A DNA stretch of 39,295 nt, taken from Ponticaulis sp. (GTDB lineage Bacteria; Pseudomonadota; Alphaproteobacteria; Caulobacterales; Hyphomonadaceae). Under the pieces are notes generated by a model that did not search any database, had not been told where the DNA came from, and was given only the letters and a program-made list of their open reading frames with translations. Each line of letters begins with the position of its first letter. Within the stretch, counting starts at the first letter, position 1. Location: the NCBI GenBank assembly GCA_002723155.1, contig PBNO01000002.1, positions 305,427-344,721 of the forward strand, given 5' to 3'. Of the stretch, positions 1 through 7,477 are shown one piece after another. Position numbers and translations under genes: made by a program.

Positions 1-242
1 CTCTGCACGACAAAGGGCGCTGGAAACTATTTGGTTTCGAGACGACCTGCCATGTTGAGGCTGACAGCGCACAGGACGCGGAGATGGAAGCGGTCAAACT
101 CATCCATATCGATCCGGTCTGGCAGCATATCCGCCCGCGCCCCGGCTTCCCGACACCGCGCCTCTATCCTGAAGGCACGGTCAGTGCTGATCCGGCAGAG
201 TTCTCTCTGCCAGAGTATGATCTCTACCGGATGGTAAAATAA
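1..242 (+). CDS. C-terminal fragment of an unrecognised protein
   Basis: An open frame enters from the left edge (first full codon at 3) and runs for 79 codons to TAA at 240-242. The visible part reads LHDKGRWKLFGF near the edge, then a segment with EAVKLIHIDPVWQ, and ends in a proline- and tyrosine-rich tail finishing DLYRMVK. Codon use matches the neighbours, and the next gene converges on it from 246, which supports it being real. I do not recognise the family. The start and most of the protein lie outside the window, so no function is offered. Confidence 0.6.
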   Translation, partial: LHDKGRWKLFGFETTCHVEADSAQDAEMEAVKLIHIDPVWQHIRPRPGFPTPRLYPEGTVSADPAEFSLPEYDLYRMVK

Positions 243-245
243 AGC

Positions 246-908
246 TTAGCTGTCGCGCTCGCCGAACAGGGCCGAGCCAACACGGATATGGGTCGCGCCG
301 TAGAGTATCGCGGTTTCGAAATCACCGCTCATGCCCATGGAAAGCTCTGTCAGATCATATCGGTTTGCGAGCTTCGCCAGCAGAGCAAAGTGAGGGCCCG
401 CCGGTTCGTCCGCAGGCGGAATACACATCAGGCCTTTTGAGGTGATCCCGAATTCCGGGCAGGTTTTTGTGATGAAGGCTTCAAGGTCTGCGGGCAGAAC
501 GCCTGCTTTTTGCGGCTCCTCGCCTGTGTTCACCTGCACCAGAATGTCTGGCGATTTACCGAGCTTCTGGATCGCTTCCGCCAATGTGCGCGCAAGCTTT
601 GGCCGGTCCAATACATCAATCGCGTCAAACAGGGCGACAGCATCTTCTGACTTGTTTGACTGGAGCGGCCCGATGAGGCGCAGTTTCAGATCAGGGTATT
701 GAGCGCGGCGCTCGCCCCAGCGTTCCTGCGCCTCCTGAACGCGGTTCTCACCGAAGACACGCACGCCTGCCGCGAGCGCTGCTTCAATCCGCTCATCCGG
801 CTGACGCTTGGAGACTGCGACCAGGTCCGGCGCCGTTTCACGCTCTGCCTTTTGACAGGCTTTGGAAATGCGGGCTTCTATCTCGGCAAGGTTTTCTGAA
901 AAGCTCAT
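246..908 (-). CDS. yggS: YggS/PROSC family PLP-binding protein
   Basis: About 220 residues, the usual size for the YggS/YlmE/PROSC family: single-domain PLP-binding TIM barrels in the cytoplasm that help maintain vitamin B6 balance rather than catalyse a defined reaction. Visible signatures are LVAVSKRQP (PLP lysine about K34), GENRVQEAQ, LIGPLQSNK, VQVNTGEEPQKAG and the phosphate-binding end SMGMSGDFETAI followed by GATHIRVGSALFG. The frame stays open upstream, but the ATG at 908 (MSFSENLAEIEARI) matches the family N-terminus. It is divergent from the thiamine-synthase-like gene starting near 950, so the promoters of the two genes must overlap or lie inside each other's coding sequence. Confidence 0.93.
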   Translation of the reverse strand: MSFSENLAEIEARISKACQKAERETAPDLVAVSKRQPDERIEAALAAGVRVFGENRVQEAQERWGERRAQYPDLKLRLIGPLQSNKSEDAVALFDAIDVLDRPKLARTLAEAIQKLGKSPDILVQVNTGEEPQKAGVLPADLEAFITKTCPEFGITSKGLMCIPPADEPAGPHFALLAKLANRYDLTELSMGMSGDFETAILYGATHIRVGSALFGERDS

Positions 909-949
909 AAGGCGGTTTTCCGGGCATGATGCATCGAACAGGACGAAGA

Positions 950-1519
950 ATGGTGTCTGCCGTGCGAGAGGCAAGCCGTCAAATGCCTTATCCTCTGCCC
1001 GGCGCATTTTTCCTGACAGATCCAAAGCGGACGCCGGATCCAGTCAGCGTTGTGAACACACTGCCAAACGGTACAGGCGTCATCTACCGCCACTTCGGCG
1101 CGGTCGACCGGAATGAAGTCGCCAAAGCACTTAGGGCAGCAACGTATCGCAAAGGGATTGCCCTGCTCATTGCGAATGACCCCGACCTTGCCATCGCTAC
1201 CAAAGCCGATGGCGTTCACTGGCCTGAAGCCCGAGCGCATCTTGCCCGTAAATGGCAAGGCCGCTTTCTGATCCAGACACAATCTGCGCATTCAAGACGC
1301 GCGATCGCCAATGCTGTTTGCGATGCCGTTCTTGTCTCCACCGTATTTCCATCCAACAGCGCGAGCGCGGGGGCTAGTATGGGGCCGGTGAAGTTTCGGA
1401 GACTAGTGATGGGAACGGAGAAGACGGTTTACGCACTTGGCGGCGTCAACGCTGAGACGGCAGAACGCGTGAGCCGGTTCGCAGGCCTTGCCGCGATTGA
1501 AGGCTTCACCTGCACGTAA
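950..1519 (+). CDS. ThiE/TenI-like thiamine phosphate synthase family protein
   Basis: About 189 residues with the ThiE/TenI TIM-barrel pattern: AFFLTDPKR at the N-terminus, DGVHWPE in the middle, VSTVFPSN and the phosphate-binding YALGGVNAETAERV. ThiE joins the pyrimidine and thiazole halves of thiamine phosphate. This copy is short and lacks the lysine usually seen after the VFPT motif, having SNSASAG there, so it may be a TenI-like or divergent paralogue rather than the main ThiE. The start at 950 was chosen because AGGACGAAGA precedes that ATG; an ATG at 926 is also open. The family is clear, the exact activity is not. Confidence 0.75.
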   Translation: MVSAVREASRQMPYPLPGAFFLTDPKRTPDPVSVVNTLPNGTGVIYRHFGAVDRNEVAKALRAATYRKGIALLIANDPDLAIATKADGVHWPEARAHLARKWQGRFLIQTQSAHSRRAIANAVCDAVLVSTVFPSNSASAGASMGPVKFRRLVMGTEKTVYALGGVNAETAERVSRFAGLAAIEGFTCT

Positions 1520-1580
1520 AACTTGTCTTGCCAGCGCCCCACGCTTAGAAATTAAGTCAGTCAACTCAAGGGGACGTAGT

Positions 1581-1766
1581 ATGAAAAAGAAAGCCAGCCC
1601 GATTAAATCCGACTTCGAAGCGATGAAGCTCAGCGACGAGAAATGGGCAGAATACAAAGCCGGAAAGAAGCAGATGGCGAAGAAGCGCATGGGCGCAAAA
1701 GGCGCTAAGAACTTCTCCCGCAAGCTGGAAGCCAAGCGCAAAAAGTTTCTGGGCGGCGGCGCGTAA
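1581..1766 (+). CDS. small lysine-rich basic protein (61 aa), unknown function
   Basis: Sixty-one residues, strongly basic, with clusters such as KAGKKQMAKKRMGAKGAK and a tail KRKKFLGGGA. AAGGGGA sits 6-7 bases before the ATG at 1581 and an intrinsic terminator follows at 1796-1824, so it looks like a self-contained transcription unit. The frame is open further upstream, but that stretch overlaps the end of the ThiE-like gene and has no ribosome site. The composition suggests nucleic-acid or ribosome contact, which is inference only. No family is recognised. Confidence 0.7.
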   Translation: MKKKASPIKSDFEAMKLSDEKWAEYKAGKKQMAKKRMGAKGAKNFSRKLEAKRKKFLGGGA

Positions 1767-1775
1767 GCGCTTTGA

Positions 1776-2192
1776 TCACCTGATCTGTTCAGAGTCCCGG
1801 CCTTTTCTGAAGGTCGGGATTTTTAATGGTTCAAGCCAGGCGCAGCGATTGTTATCAAACACGGAACGAACGGGCTCAGTATCCGGTAGATCATCAAACG
1901 CGCCCGCGGCAATGCCTACACCGGACGGATGGCGCTCGGTCGTCCAGTAGAGGGTCGTTGCGCAATTGGGGCAAAAGAACTGGATAAAGTCAGCGCCTGA
2001 TGCCGCCTTGCGGATATAGCGTTGTGATACGCCTGTTATGGTGACGGCTTCACCCTGATAATAGGCACCAAGGCCGAACGCACTGCCCGACCGCTTTTTA
2101 CAGTCGGCGCAGTGACATTGAACAATACTGTCAGGCGCACCGTCGCAGCGGGCTTTCAGCTGGCCACAGCCGCATGATGCAGTGTGGCTCAT
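1776..2192 (-). CDS. GFA (CENP-V/GFA) domain protein
   Basis: A 138-residue protein of the glutathione-dependent formaldehyde-activating (GFA/CENP-V) family, a zinc-binding fold. Zinc-ligand pairs are visible: CGCGQ near residue 8, VQCHCADCKKRSGSAF near 25-40 and FFCPNCATTLYW near 72-83. The length is normal. Most family members have no proven substrate, and formaldehyde/glutathione activity should not be assumed. Its ATG overlaps the stop of the upstream lipoprotein gene (TGATG at 2194-2190), so the two are probably translationally coupled. Its 3' end carries the terminator of the convergent 61-aa gene. Confidence 0.92.
   Translation of the reverse strand: MSHTASCGCGQLKARCDGAPDSIVQCHCADCKKRSGSAFGLGAYYQGEAVTITGVSQRYIRKAASGADFIQFFCPNCATTLYWTTERHPSGVGIAAGAFDDLPDTEPVRSVFDNNRCAWLEPLKIPTFRKGRDSEQIR
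1796..1824 (+). terminator. intrinsic terminator of the 61-aa gene, embedded in the opposite gene
   Basis: A nine-pair stem, CCCGGCCTT (1796-1804) with AAGGTCGGG (1810-1818) including one G-U pair, a five-base loop and a T-run at 1820-1824. It lies 30 bases after the stop of the 61-aa gene and inside the last codons of the minus-strand GFA gene. Confidence 0.75.
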
Positions 2193-2983
2193 CAGTCGTA
2201 TTCCGGACCAAGAGGAATAAGGTCTGCGCTTCTCGGATATGAAACGCCCCCAAGCAAAAGGCTCAGCGCAAATTCATTACGACACCCAGAAGAGACATAG
2301 CGAGGCGCAGCACCATTCAGAACAATCTCACCGACCCATGTGTTTCCATCTGGAGGACAAACATACATGTCATCACCATCTTCTTGCCAGAACGGGTTCA
2401 GATCAAAGTATCCAGGCAGATGGTCCGGCCCGGACGCGACACAAGGATCGAAGAATAATTCATCTATCCTCGCCGAAGCCTCTGCGGTGAGTGTGCGGTA
2501 ATCTGGAGGCGGCGGACGGTTGCGCTCACGTTCCAGTCTCGCCTCTTCTGCGGCGAGAAAGGCCTCATAGTCGGCAGGATCCGAGAAGGCCTCTGGCCCT
2601 GGCGGCGGAGGTGGAGGCGGCGGCGGAGACGCAGAATAAAACGCGTAGGTATTATTGCCTGCGATATTCCAAAGGCCAGTCTCTTCATCCCGCCAGTACG
2701 TGATCTGCTTACTCGGACGCCCGCTCATACGAACGCGCAGCCGGTTCAAAGCGTTTGGCGCGTCGCCCGGCATAGGAGAGGCGGCAACGTTAGACAGCAA
2801 CTCTTCATCAGAACGGCCCGACAGGTAGGTTTGAGATCGTTCAAGATGCTGACGGCTATAGCCGCCTACCGCCGGGCAATTGCGTTCTGCTTCGCTGAGC
2901 GGCGGCGTGAAATAGTCCGAAACTGTTTCACAGCCCGCAACAGCAATCAGGGCAGTCAGAACAAGAGGTGTTTTGCTGCCCAT
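2192..2983 (-). CDS. predicted lipoprotein with polyproline segment
   Basis: A 263-residue protein with a short signal peptide ending in a lipobox (VAGC, Cys about 18), so probably lipid-anchored in the envelope. A run of nine prolines around residues 120-128 is followed by an Ala/Glu/Arg-rich probable helix and another PPPP segment. The C-terminal half has several cysteines and aromatic residues. It starts five bases after the fabI stop and overlaps the GFA gene, so it sits in the minus-strand run from fabA to GFA. No family is recognised. The polyproline run should need EF-P for efficient translation. Confidence 0.75.
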   Translation of the reverse strand: MGSKTPLVLTALIAVAGCETVSDYFTPPLSEAERNCPAVGGYSRQHLERSQTYLSGRSDEELLSNVAASPMPGDAPNALNRLRVRMSGRPSKQITYWRDEETGLWNIAGNNTYAFYSASPPPPPPPPPGPEAFSDPADYEAFLAAEEARLERERNRPPPPDYRTLTAEASARIDELFFDPCVASGPDHLPGYFDLNPFWQEDGDDMYVCPPDGNTWVGEIVLNGAAPRYVSSGCRNEFALSLLLGGVSYPRSADLIPLGPEYD

Positions 2984-2988
2984 TTCGC

Positions 2989-3801
2989 TTACTCCTCAGA
3001 AGGTTCAGGCACGCCTACAACGTGGAAGCCCGCATCAACGTGCAGCACTTCACCAGTGATAGACTGACCGATGTCAGACAGAAGATAAAGCGCGCAGCCT
3101 GCAACGCCTTCCATCTTCGTGTCTTCTTTCAGGAGCGACCATTCACGGCCCGTACCCATGAGGGATTTGCCGCCGCGAATACCAGCCAGAGAGAGTGTAC
3201 GCATCGCGCCCGCAGAGATCGCGTTGACGCGAATGCCCTGATTACCAAGGTCGCGTGCGGCGTAACGGGTAGACGCTTCAAGCGCAGCCTTGGCAACGCC
3301 CATCACGTTGTAAGACGGCACAACGCGCTCGGCGCCAAGATAGGTCATGCAGATGATAGAGCCGCCCGGATCCATCATTTCAGACGCACGGCGGGAGCAA
3401 TCAATGAAGGAGTATACAGAGATATCCATAGCGCGGCGGAAACCCTCACGAGAGGTGTTTGCAACCATGGAGCCCATCAGCTCGTCTTTGCCAGCGAATG
3501 CGATGGAGTGAACGAGGAAGTCGATTTTGCCCCATTTTTCTTTTACTGCCGCAAAGGCTGCGTCCATGCTTTCGTCGTCAGTCACGTCTGCAGGAATCAT
3601 GAAATCCATGCCGATAGATTCGACGAGCGGACGCACGCGGCGCTCAAGGCCCTCGCCCTGATAAGTGAACGCGATTTCTGCGCCCTGTGCAGCGAGCTGC
3701 TTTGCGATACCCCAGGCGATGGAGTTCTGGTTTGCGACGCCCATAACGATGCCGCGCTTGCCAGCCATCAGATTGCCTTCCGGCATGTTCCAGTCAGACA
3801 T
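2989..3801 (-). CDS. fabI: enoyl-[acyl-carrier-protein] reductase FabI
   Basis: FabI, 270 residues, catalyses the NAD(P)H-dependent last reduction of the fatty acid elongation cycle in the cytoplasm. Key features: the FabI-type nucleotide loop GVANQNSIAWGIA (21-33), LVHSIAFA (97-103), a tyrosine in MTYLG (about Y154) and the catalytic YNVMGVAK (Y164, K171), then VNAISAGAMRT. Length and motifs match the triclosan/isoniazid-target family. In many alphaproteobacteria fabA, fabB and fabI are adjacent. Here a GNAT gene and queE stand between fabA and fabI, and no fabB is present in the window. The 77-base gap upstream may hold its own promoter. Confidence 0.97.
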   Translation of the reverse strand: MSDWNMPEGNLMAGKRGIVMGVANQNSIAWGIAKQLAAQGAEIAFTYQGEGLERRVRPLVESIGMDFMIPADVTDDESMDAAFAAVKEKWGKIDFLVHSIAFAGKDELMGSMVANTSREGFRRAMDISVYSFIDCSRRASEMMDPGGSIICMTYLGAERVVPSYNVMGVAKAALEASTRYAARDLGNQGIRVNAISAGAMRTLSLAGIRGGKSLMGTGREWSLLKEDTKMEGVAGCALYLLSDIGQSITGEVLHVDAGFHVVGVPEPSEE

Positions 3802-3878
3802 GTGTCCTCCAAGACGAAATGTTGAACACGTTGGCTATGCGCGGACGCCCATCACGTCAAGTAAGGCGAGGCCTGCAC

Positions 3879-4349
3879 TCAGGCGATTTCAAGGTGATAA
3901 TAGCTGTTAAAGTCTGAGACGACATAATCGCCGAACACATCACCCGGCTGGAAGCCAAAGCTTCGATAGAGGGCATTGGCGGACGCATAGACCTCAGTCG
4001 TGCCGGTCTCAAGGCTCACAGTCTGATAGCCGCGCTCTCTGGCCATAGAGATGAGAGTTTCAAGCACAATGCGAGCCACGCCTTTACGCAAATGGTCCGG
4101 ATGCGTGCGCATGGATTTGATCTCGCACTGGGCCTCTGACAAATGCTTCAGCGCGCCCATACCGACGAGCTGATCGCCTTGCCAGACCGTAATGAAATCA
4201 ATTTCCGGCACTTTGAGTTTTGAGAGGTCCAGCACGAAGGCAAGCTCTGGCGGAGAATTGGAGAAAGCCTCGCGGACGTGAAACTCCAGAAGCGAGACCA
4301 CTTGCGGATCGTCAAAATCACCGGCGCGGATTTGAAACTCAGGTACCAC
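3879..4349 (-). CDS. GNAT family N-acetyltransferase
   Basis: A 156-residue single-domain GNAT acetyltransferase, which transfers the acetyl group of acetyl-CoA to an amine. The acetyl-CoA-binding motif A is visible as IKSMRTHPDHLRKGVAR (about 78-94), followed by the C-terminal strand-helix with YRSFGFQPGDVFGDY. The start is GTG at 4349, overlapping the end of queE by 11 bases, so translation is probably coupled. The substrate cannot be read from the sequence; small-molecule detoxification and protein acetylation are both possible. Confidence 0.9.
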   Translation of the reverse strand: MVPEFQIRAGDFDDPQVVSLLEFHVREAFSNSPPELAFVLDLSKLKVPEIDFITVWQGDQLVGMGALKHLSEAQCEIKSMRTHPDHLRKGVARIVLETLISMARERGYQTVSLETGTTEVYASANALYRSFGFQPGDVFGDYVVSDFNSYYHLEIA

Positions 4350-5094
4350 GTGTATCCCCGTAGAGATGGATGTGGAGACGGTCTGTAAAGTTCATGCCGT
4401 GTCGCAGGCATTCTTCAGTGAGCCATTTGCTACGCGTGCGCACTTCATCGGACGTTCGGCCGAGCGGCATAAGATAGACGCGCTCATGCGGGATACGGAA
4501 TTTCCGGGTCAGTGAGAGAACCTCTTCAAGGTCCTCAGGTGAGCCGATAACAAACTTGAACCAGCTTTGCGGCAGAGCGGCATAAGAGGAAAGAGAGGCC
4601 TCATTCAAAGCGACAGATGCGTCGTTGCCGGAATGGGCGAGCTTTGGAGAGACGTTGAACTGATTGACCAGCGGGATAAGACTTGCGGGAGGCGAGATCG
4701 AGCCATTGGTTTCAATCTCAACCCAGACCGGCCCGCACTCGTTCTTGATTGCGGTAATAAGGCCTTCGAGCTTGCCCTTCTGGAGCATGGGCTCGCCGCC
4801 CGTAATCACGATGCCGGAAGGTTTTGATTTTGCGACTTCAGCCGCGACGTCATCAAAGCTGCGTGAAAGCCGTTCCGCGTCCGGAACGAACTTTACATTG
4901 TCTTCGTGAGAGAAAGGCGTGCCTTCGAAATTCCAGGTGTAGGCGGTATCGCACCATTTACAGTGCAGGTTACACCCTGAAAGGCGAATAAAGGTGCGGG
5001 GCGCGCCAAGGCTCGCCCCTTCACCCTGAATAGAAGAAAAGATTTCCGGATTGCCGTGATCGTCAACCGCAAGCCAGAGCGTTTCCTGGCTCAT
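4339..5094 (-). CDS. queE: 7-carboxy-7-deazaguanine synthase QueE (radical SAM)
   Basis: A radical-SAM enzyme of 251 residues. The cluster motif is CNLHCKWC (C41, C45, C48), preceded by SIQGEGASLGAPRTFIRLSG and followed by VITGGEPMLQ, the combination typical of QueE. QueE converts 6-carboxytetrahydropterin to 7-carboxy-7-deazaguanine on the way to queuosine and related 7-deazaguanines. None of the other pathway genes (queC, queD, folE) is nearby. It starts eight bases after the fabA stop and overlaps the GNAT gene, so it probably shares a transcript with fabA. Confidence 0.95.
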   Translation of the reverse strand: MSQETLWLAVDDHGNPEIFSSIQGEGASLGAPRTFIRLSGCNLHCKWCDTAYTWNFEGTPFSHEDNVKFVPDAERLSRSFDDVAAEVAKSKPSGIVITGGEPMLQKGKLEGLITAIKNECGPVWVEIETNGSISPPASLIPLVNQFNVSPKLAHSGNDASVALNEASLSSYAALPQSWFKFVIGSPEDLEEVLSLTRKFRIPHERVYLMPLGRTSDEVRTRSKWLTEECLRHGMNFTDRLHIHLYGDTRGT

Positions 5095-5102
5095 GGCTTT
5101 GA

Positions 5103-5627
5103 TCAGCTTTTTTCCGGTTGGAACAATCCAACGCGCATGTCGTCAGCTGTATAAATCAGCTTGTCATCAGCATACAGACGACCGTCTGCAATACCCAGAA
5201 CAAGGCGACCACGCTTTACGCGCTTCAGTTCCATTTCATAACGGACAAGCTTCACATCAGGTGTGACCTGACCGGTGAACTTCACATTACCAACGCCAAG
5301 CGCGCGGCCTTTGCCTGGCGAGCCGCTCCAGCCAAGCCAGAAGCCGACATTCTGCCAGAGCGCATCAAGACCGAGACAGCCCGGCATGACAGGGTCGCCG
5401 ATAAAGTGACACTGGAAGAACCAGAGTGATGGATCGATATCCAGCTCGGCAACCATATTGCCCTTGCCGTGCGGACCACCATCCATGGTGATCTCAGTGA
5501 TGCGGTCCATCATCAGCATTGGCGGCGCCGGCAGCTGAGCATTACCTTCACCGAACAGGCTGTTCTTGCCGCTCTCGATCAGCTCTTCCTTTGTGTAGGA
5601 AGATTTTCTTTCAAATAACTCAGACAA
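5103..5627 (-). CDS. fabA: 3-hydroxydecanoyl-ACP dehydratase/isomerase FabA, TTG start
   Basis: FabA dehydrates 3-hydroxyacyl-ACP and isomerises trans-2- to cis-3-decenoyl-ACP, the branch point to unsaturated fatty acids. The core motifs [43 protein letters not shown] (active His and Asp) and KFTGQV are intact. The open frame extends to 5705, but the extra N-terminus has no counterpart in the family. A TTG at 5625-5627 preceded by TAAGGAATCCCAA (AAGGA, good spacing) gives 174 residues, close to the usual 171-172, so I take this start. A TTGAC hexamer on the minus strand near 5692-5696 could be a -35 element. Confidence 0.95.
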   Translation of the reverse strand: MSELFERKSSYTKEELIESGKNSLFGEGNAQLPAPPMLMMDRITEITMDGGPHGKGNMVAELDIDPSLWFFQCHFIGDPVMPGCLGLDALWQNVGFWLGWSGSPGKGRALGVGNVKFTGQVTPDVKLVRYEMELKRVKRGRLVLGIADGRLYADDKLIYTADDMRVGLFQPEKS

Positions 5628-5728
5628 TTGGGATTCCTTACCGTCGTGCTGTCCGCTGAAAGTCTGCCAGAAACGGTATGTTTCCCTTGAGGTCAACCCA
5701 CACACGCATTGCGAGTACGGGCTTTGCC

Positions 5729-6334
5729 TTAATTTACGGCAGCAACCTGCAGAGCCATATCGGCGTTTATATCGCCCAGGTCGTCCTCGTCATCAAAAGC
5801 GACGACAGATGGCGCAGTACCCGGTGCGCCCCAGAGATAGGTTTTGTCAGCCCAGCCACGGCGATGATTGATATAGACTTCGCACATCGTCTCTTCACAG
5901 CCGATGAGCGTTGCAATCGCGCCGGACTCCATACGCGCCACGACGCGGGATTCAGAGTTGGAAGACCGATGAAGATCAACAAGGTCTGAACCATGGATCA
6001 TAACGCTTGGCTGACCGCCGAGAGTACGCTCATGCATCCAGACTTCATCGCCGGACGGGTCACGCACCATGCGCCAGTCGCGTGTTTCGCGAACAACCAT
6101 AACGGGCAGGCCGCGACGCTCGTATCGCCAAGCTACCGGATATTCGAGGCTAGGGCCTGTGCGACCATGCACAGCGGAATACTTCAGCGATTCAAATCGC
6201 GGCACCGGCAATCCGGAGAAGGCGCTGATTCGCACAGCCTGACCGGTCACGGGGCCCTGGTTCGCAGATTGCGCGACCGATGGCAGTGAAATCATGAGGC
6301 TGGCGAGAAAAAGGCTTTTCAGCTTCGCAAACAT
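5729..6334 (-). CDS. secreted SH3-domain protein
   Basis: A 201-residue protein with a Sec-type signal peptide (cleavage predicted after AQS-A near 22-24) and a bacterial SH3-like segment of the type common in alphaproteobacteria: [54 protein letters not shown] (about 50-105), with a weaker second repeat containing [16 protein letters not shown] and [10 protein letters not shown]. Such proteins act in the periplasm, probably binding peptidoglycan or other envelope partners; the ligand is unknown. It lies upstream of fabA on the same strand with a 101-base gap. Confidence 0.88.
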   Translation of the reverse strand: MFAKLKSLFLASLMISLPSVAQSANQGPVTGQAVRISAFSGLPVPRFESLKYSAVHGRTGPSLEYPVAWRYERRGLPVMVVRETRDWRMVRDPSGDEVWMHERTLGGQPSVMIHGSDLVDLHRSSNSESRVVARMESGAIATLIGCEETMCEVYINHRRGWADKTYLWGAPGTAPSVVAFDDEDDLGDINADMALQVAAVN

Positions 6335-6338
6335 GCTT

Positions 6339-6368
6339 AATTTCCCGAGGTCTGTTCCATGGGAAATT
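6339..6368. repeat. inverted repeat upstream of the SH3 gene
   Basis: AATTTCCC (6339-6346) and GGGAAATT (6361-6368) are perfect 8-base arms separated by 14 bases, directly before the SH3-protein start at 6334. It could be an operator or a 5' leader hairpin. Confidence 0.4.
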
Positions 6369-6490
6369 TTTGCCTGTTATGGTGAATAAGGCGTAAACAG
6401 GTTCTGAAAATTTATCTGGGACTTCTGAACGCATTGGCCACGCCGCACTTGTTTGCTATGGCACGATAAAAGAAGCAGGATAGGGACGCG

Positions 6491-7477
6491 ATGTCTTCGC
6501 AAAAATTGAAAGTTATAGTGACCCGTCGACTTCCGAGCGTGGTGGAACTTCGCCTGAAGGAATTGTTCGACACGACACTGAATGAATCTGACCACCCTAT
6601 GTCACAGGGCGAGCTGTCAGACGCAGTGGCGGAGGCAGATGTACTAGTCCCGACCGTGACAGATAAAATCGACGGACGCGTTCTGGCGCATGCTGGCGAC
6701 AATCTTCGCCTCATCGCGCAGTTTGGCGCGGGCGTGGACAATATCGACGTACAAAGCGCAACCCAACGCGGCATCACCGTTACCAACACGCCGGGCGTTC
6801 TGACCGAAGACACAGCCGACATGACTATGGCGCTGCTTCTGTCTGTGCCGCGTCGCATGATCGAAGGCGTCAAAGCCATCGAGAATGACGAGTTCAAAGG
6901 CTGGACACCGACATGGATGATGGGTCGCCGGATTTCCGGCAAGCGTCTTGGCATTATCGGCATGGGCCGTATCGGTCAGGCCGTCGCGCGCCGCGCTAAA
7001 GCCTTCGGCATGCAGATCCACTACCATAACCGTACTCAGGTCAGCCCGCAGATCGAAGAATCTCTAGGCGCAACCTATTGGGATAGCCTCGACCAGATGC
7101 TTGCGCGCATGGACTATGTGTCCATCAACTGCCCGCACACACCGGCCACCTACCACCTTCTGAACTCCCGCCGTCTTGAACTGATGCAGCCTCACGCATT
7201 CGTCGTGAACACATCACGCGGCGAAGTGATTGACGAAGCTGCGCTCGCGCGTGCGCTCGAAGAGGGTAAAATCGCAGGCGCTGGCCTCGACGTGTTTGAG
7301 CACGAACCAGCGGTGAACCCGAAGCTCAAAGAAATGCCGAATGTCGTGCTGCTACCTCACCTTGGCTCTGCGACAGAAGAAGGCCGTACCGAAATGGGCG
7401 AGAAGGTCCTGATCAACATCAAAACCTTTGCTGACGGTCACAAGCCACCGGATCGCATCATTCCGGCGATGCTGTAA
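6491..7477 (+). CDS. D-2-hydroxyacid dehydrogenase (glyoxylate/hydroxypyruvate reductase type)
   Basis: A 328-residue NAD(P)-dependent D-isomer-specific 2-hydroxyacid dehydrogenase. Visible are the substrate-loop region LIAQFGAGVDNIDV, the Rossmann motif LGIIGMGRIGQAVARRAKAFGM (about 153-174), the catalytic Arg in VNTSRGEVIDE, the Glu in GLDVFEHEP and the His in LLPHLGSATEE. The closest groups are glyoxylate/hydroxypyruvate reductases (GhrB/GyaR), but family members differ in substrate. AGGATAGGGA precedes the ATG. It has its own terminator at 7505-7530. Confidence 0.93.
   Translation: MSSQKLKVIVTRRLPSVVELRLKELFDTTLNESDHPMSQGELSDAVAEADVLVPTVTDKIDGRVLAHAGDNLRLIAQFGAGVDNIDVQSATQRGITVTNTPGVLTEDTADMTMALLLSVPRRMIEGVKAIENDEFKGWTPTWMMGRRISGKRLGIIGMGRIGQAVARRAKAFGMQIHYHNRTQVSPQIEESLGATYWDSLDQMLARMDYVSINCPHTPATYHLLNSRRLELMQPHAFVVNTSRGEVIDEAALARALEEGKIAGAGLDVFEHEPAVNPKLKEMPNVVLLPHLGSATEEGRTEMGEKVLINIKTFADGHKPPDRIIPAML

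Noticed and set aside
905-1291. 128-residue minus-strand open frame
   Set aside because: It overlaps the ThiE-like gene and the yggS start; no family features.
2968-3825. 285-residue open frame on the plus strand
   Set aside because: It is the antisense of fabI; its composition (many His, Arg, Cys) and the strong FabI match on the other strand show it is a shadow frame.
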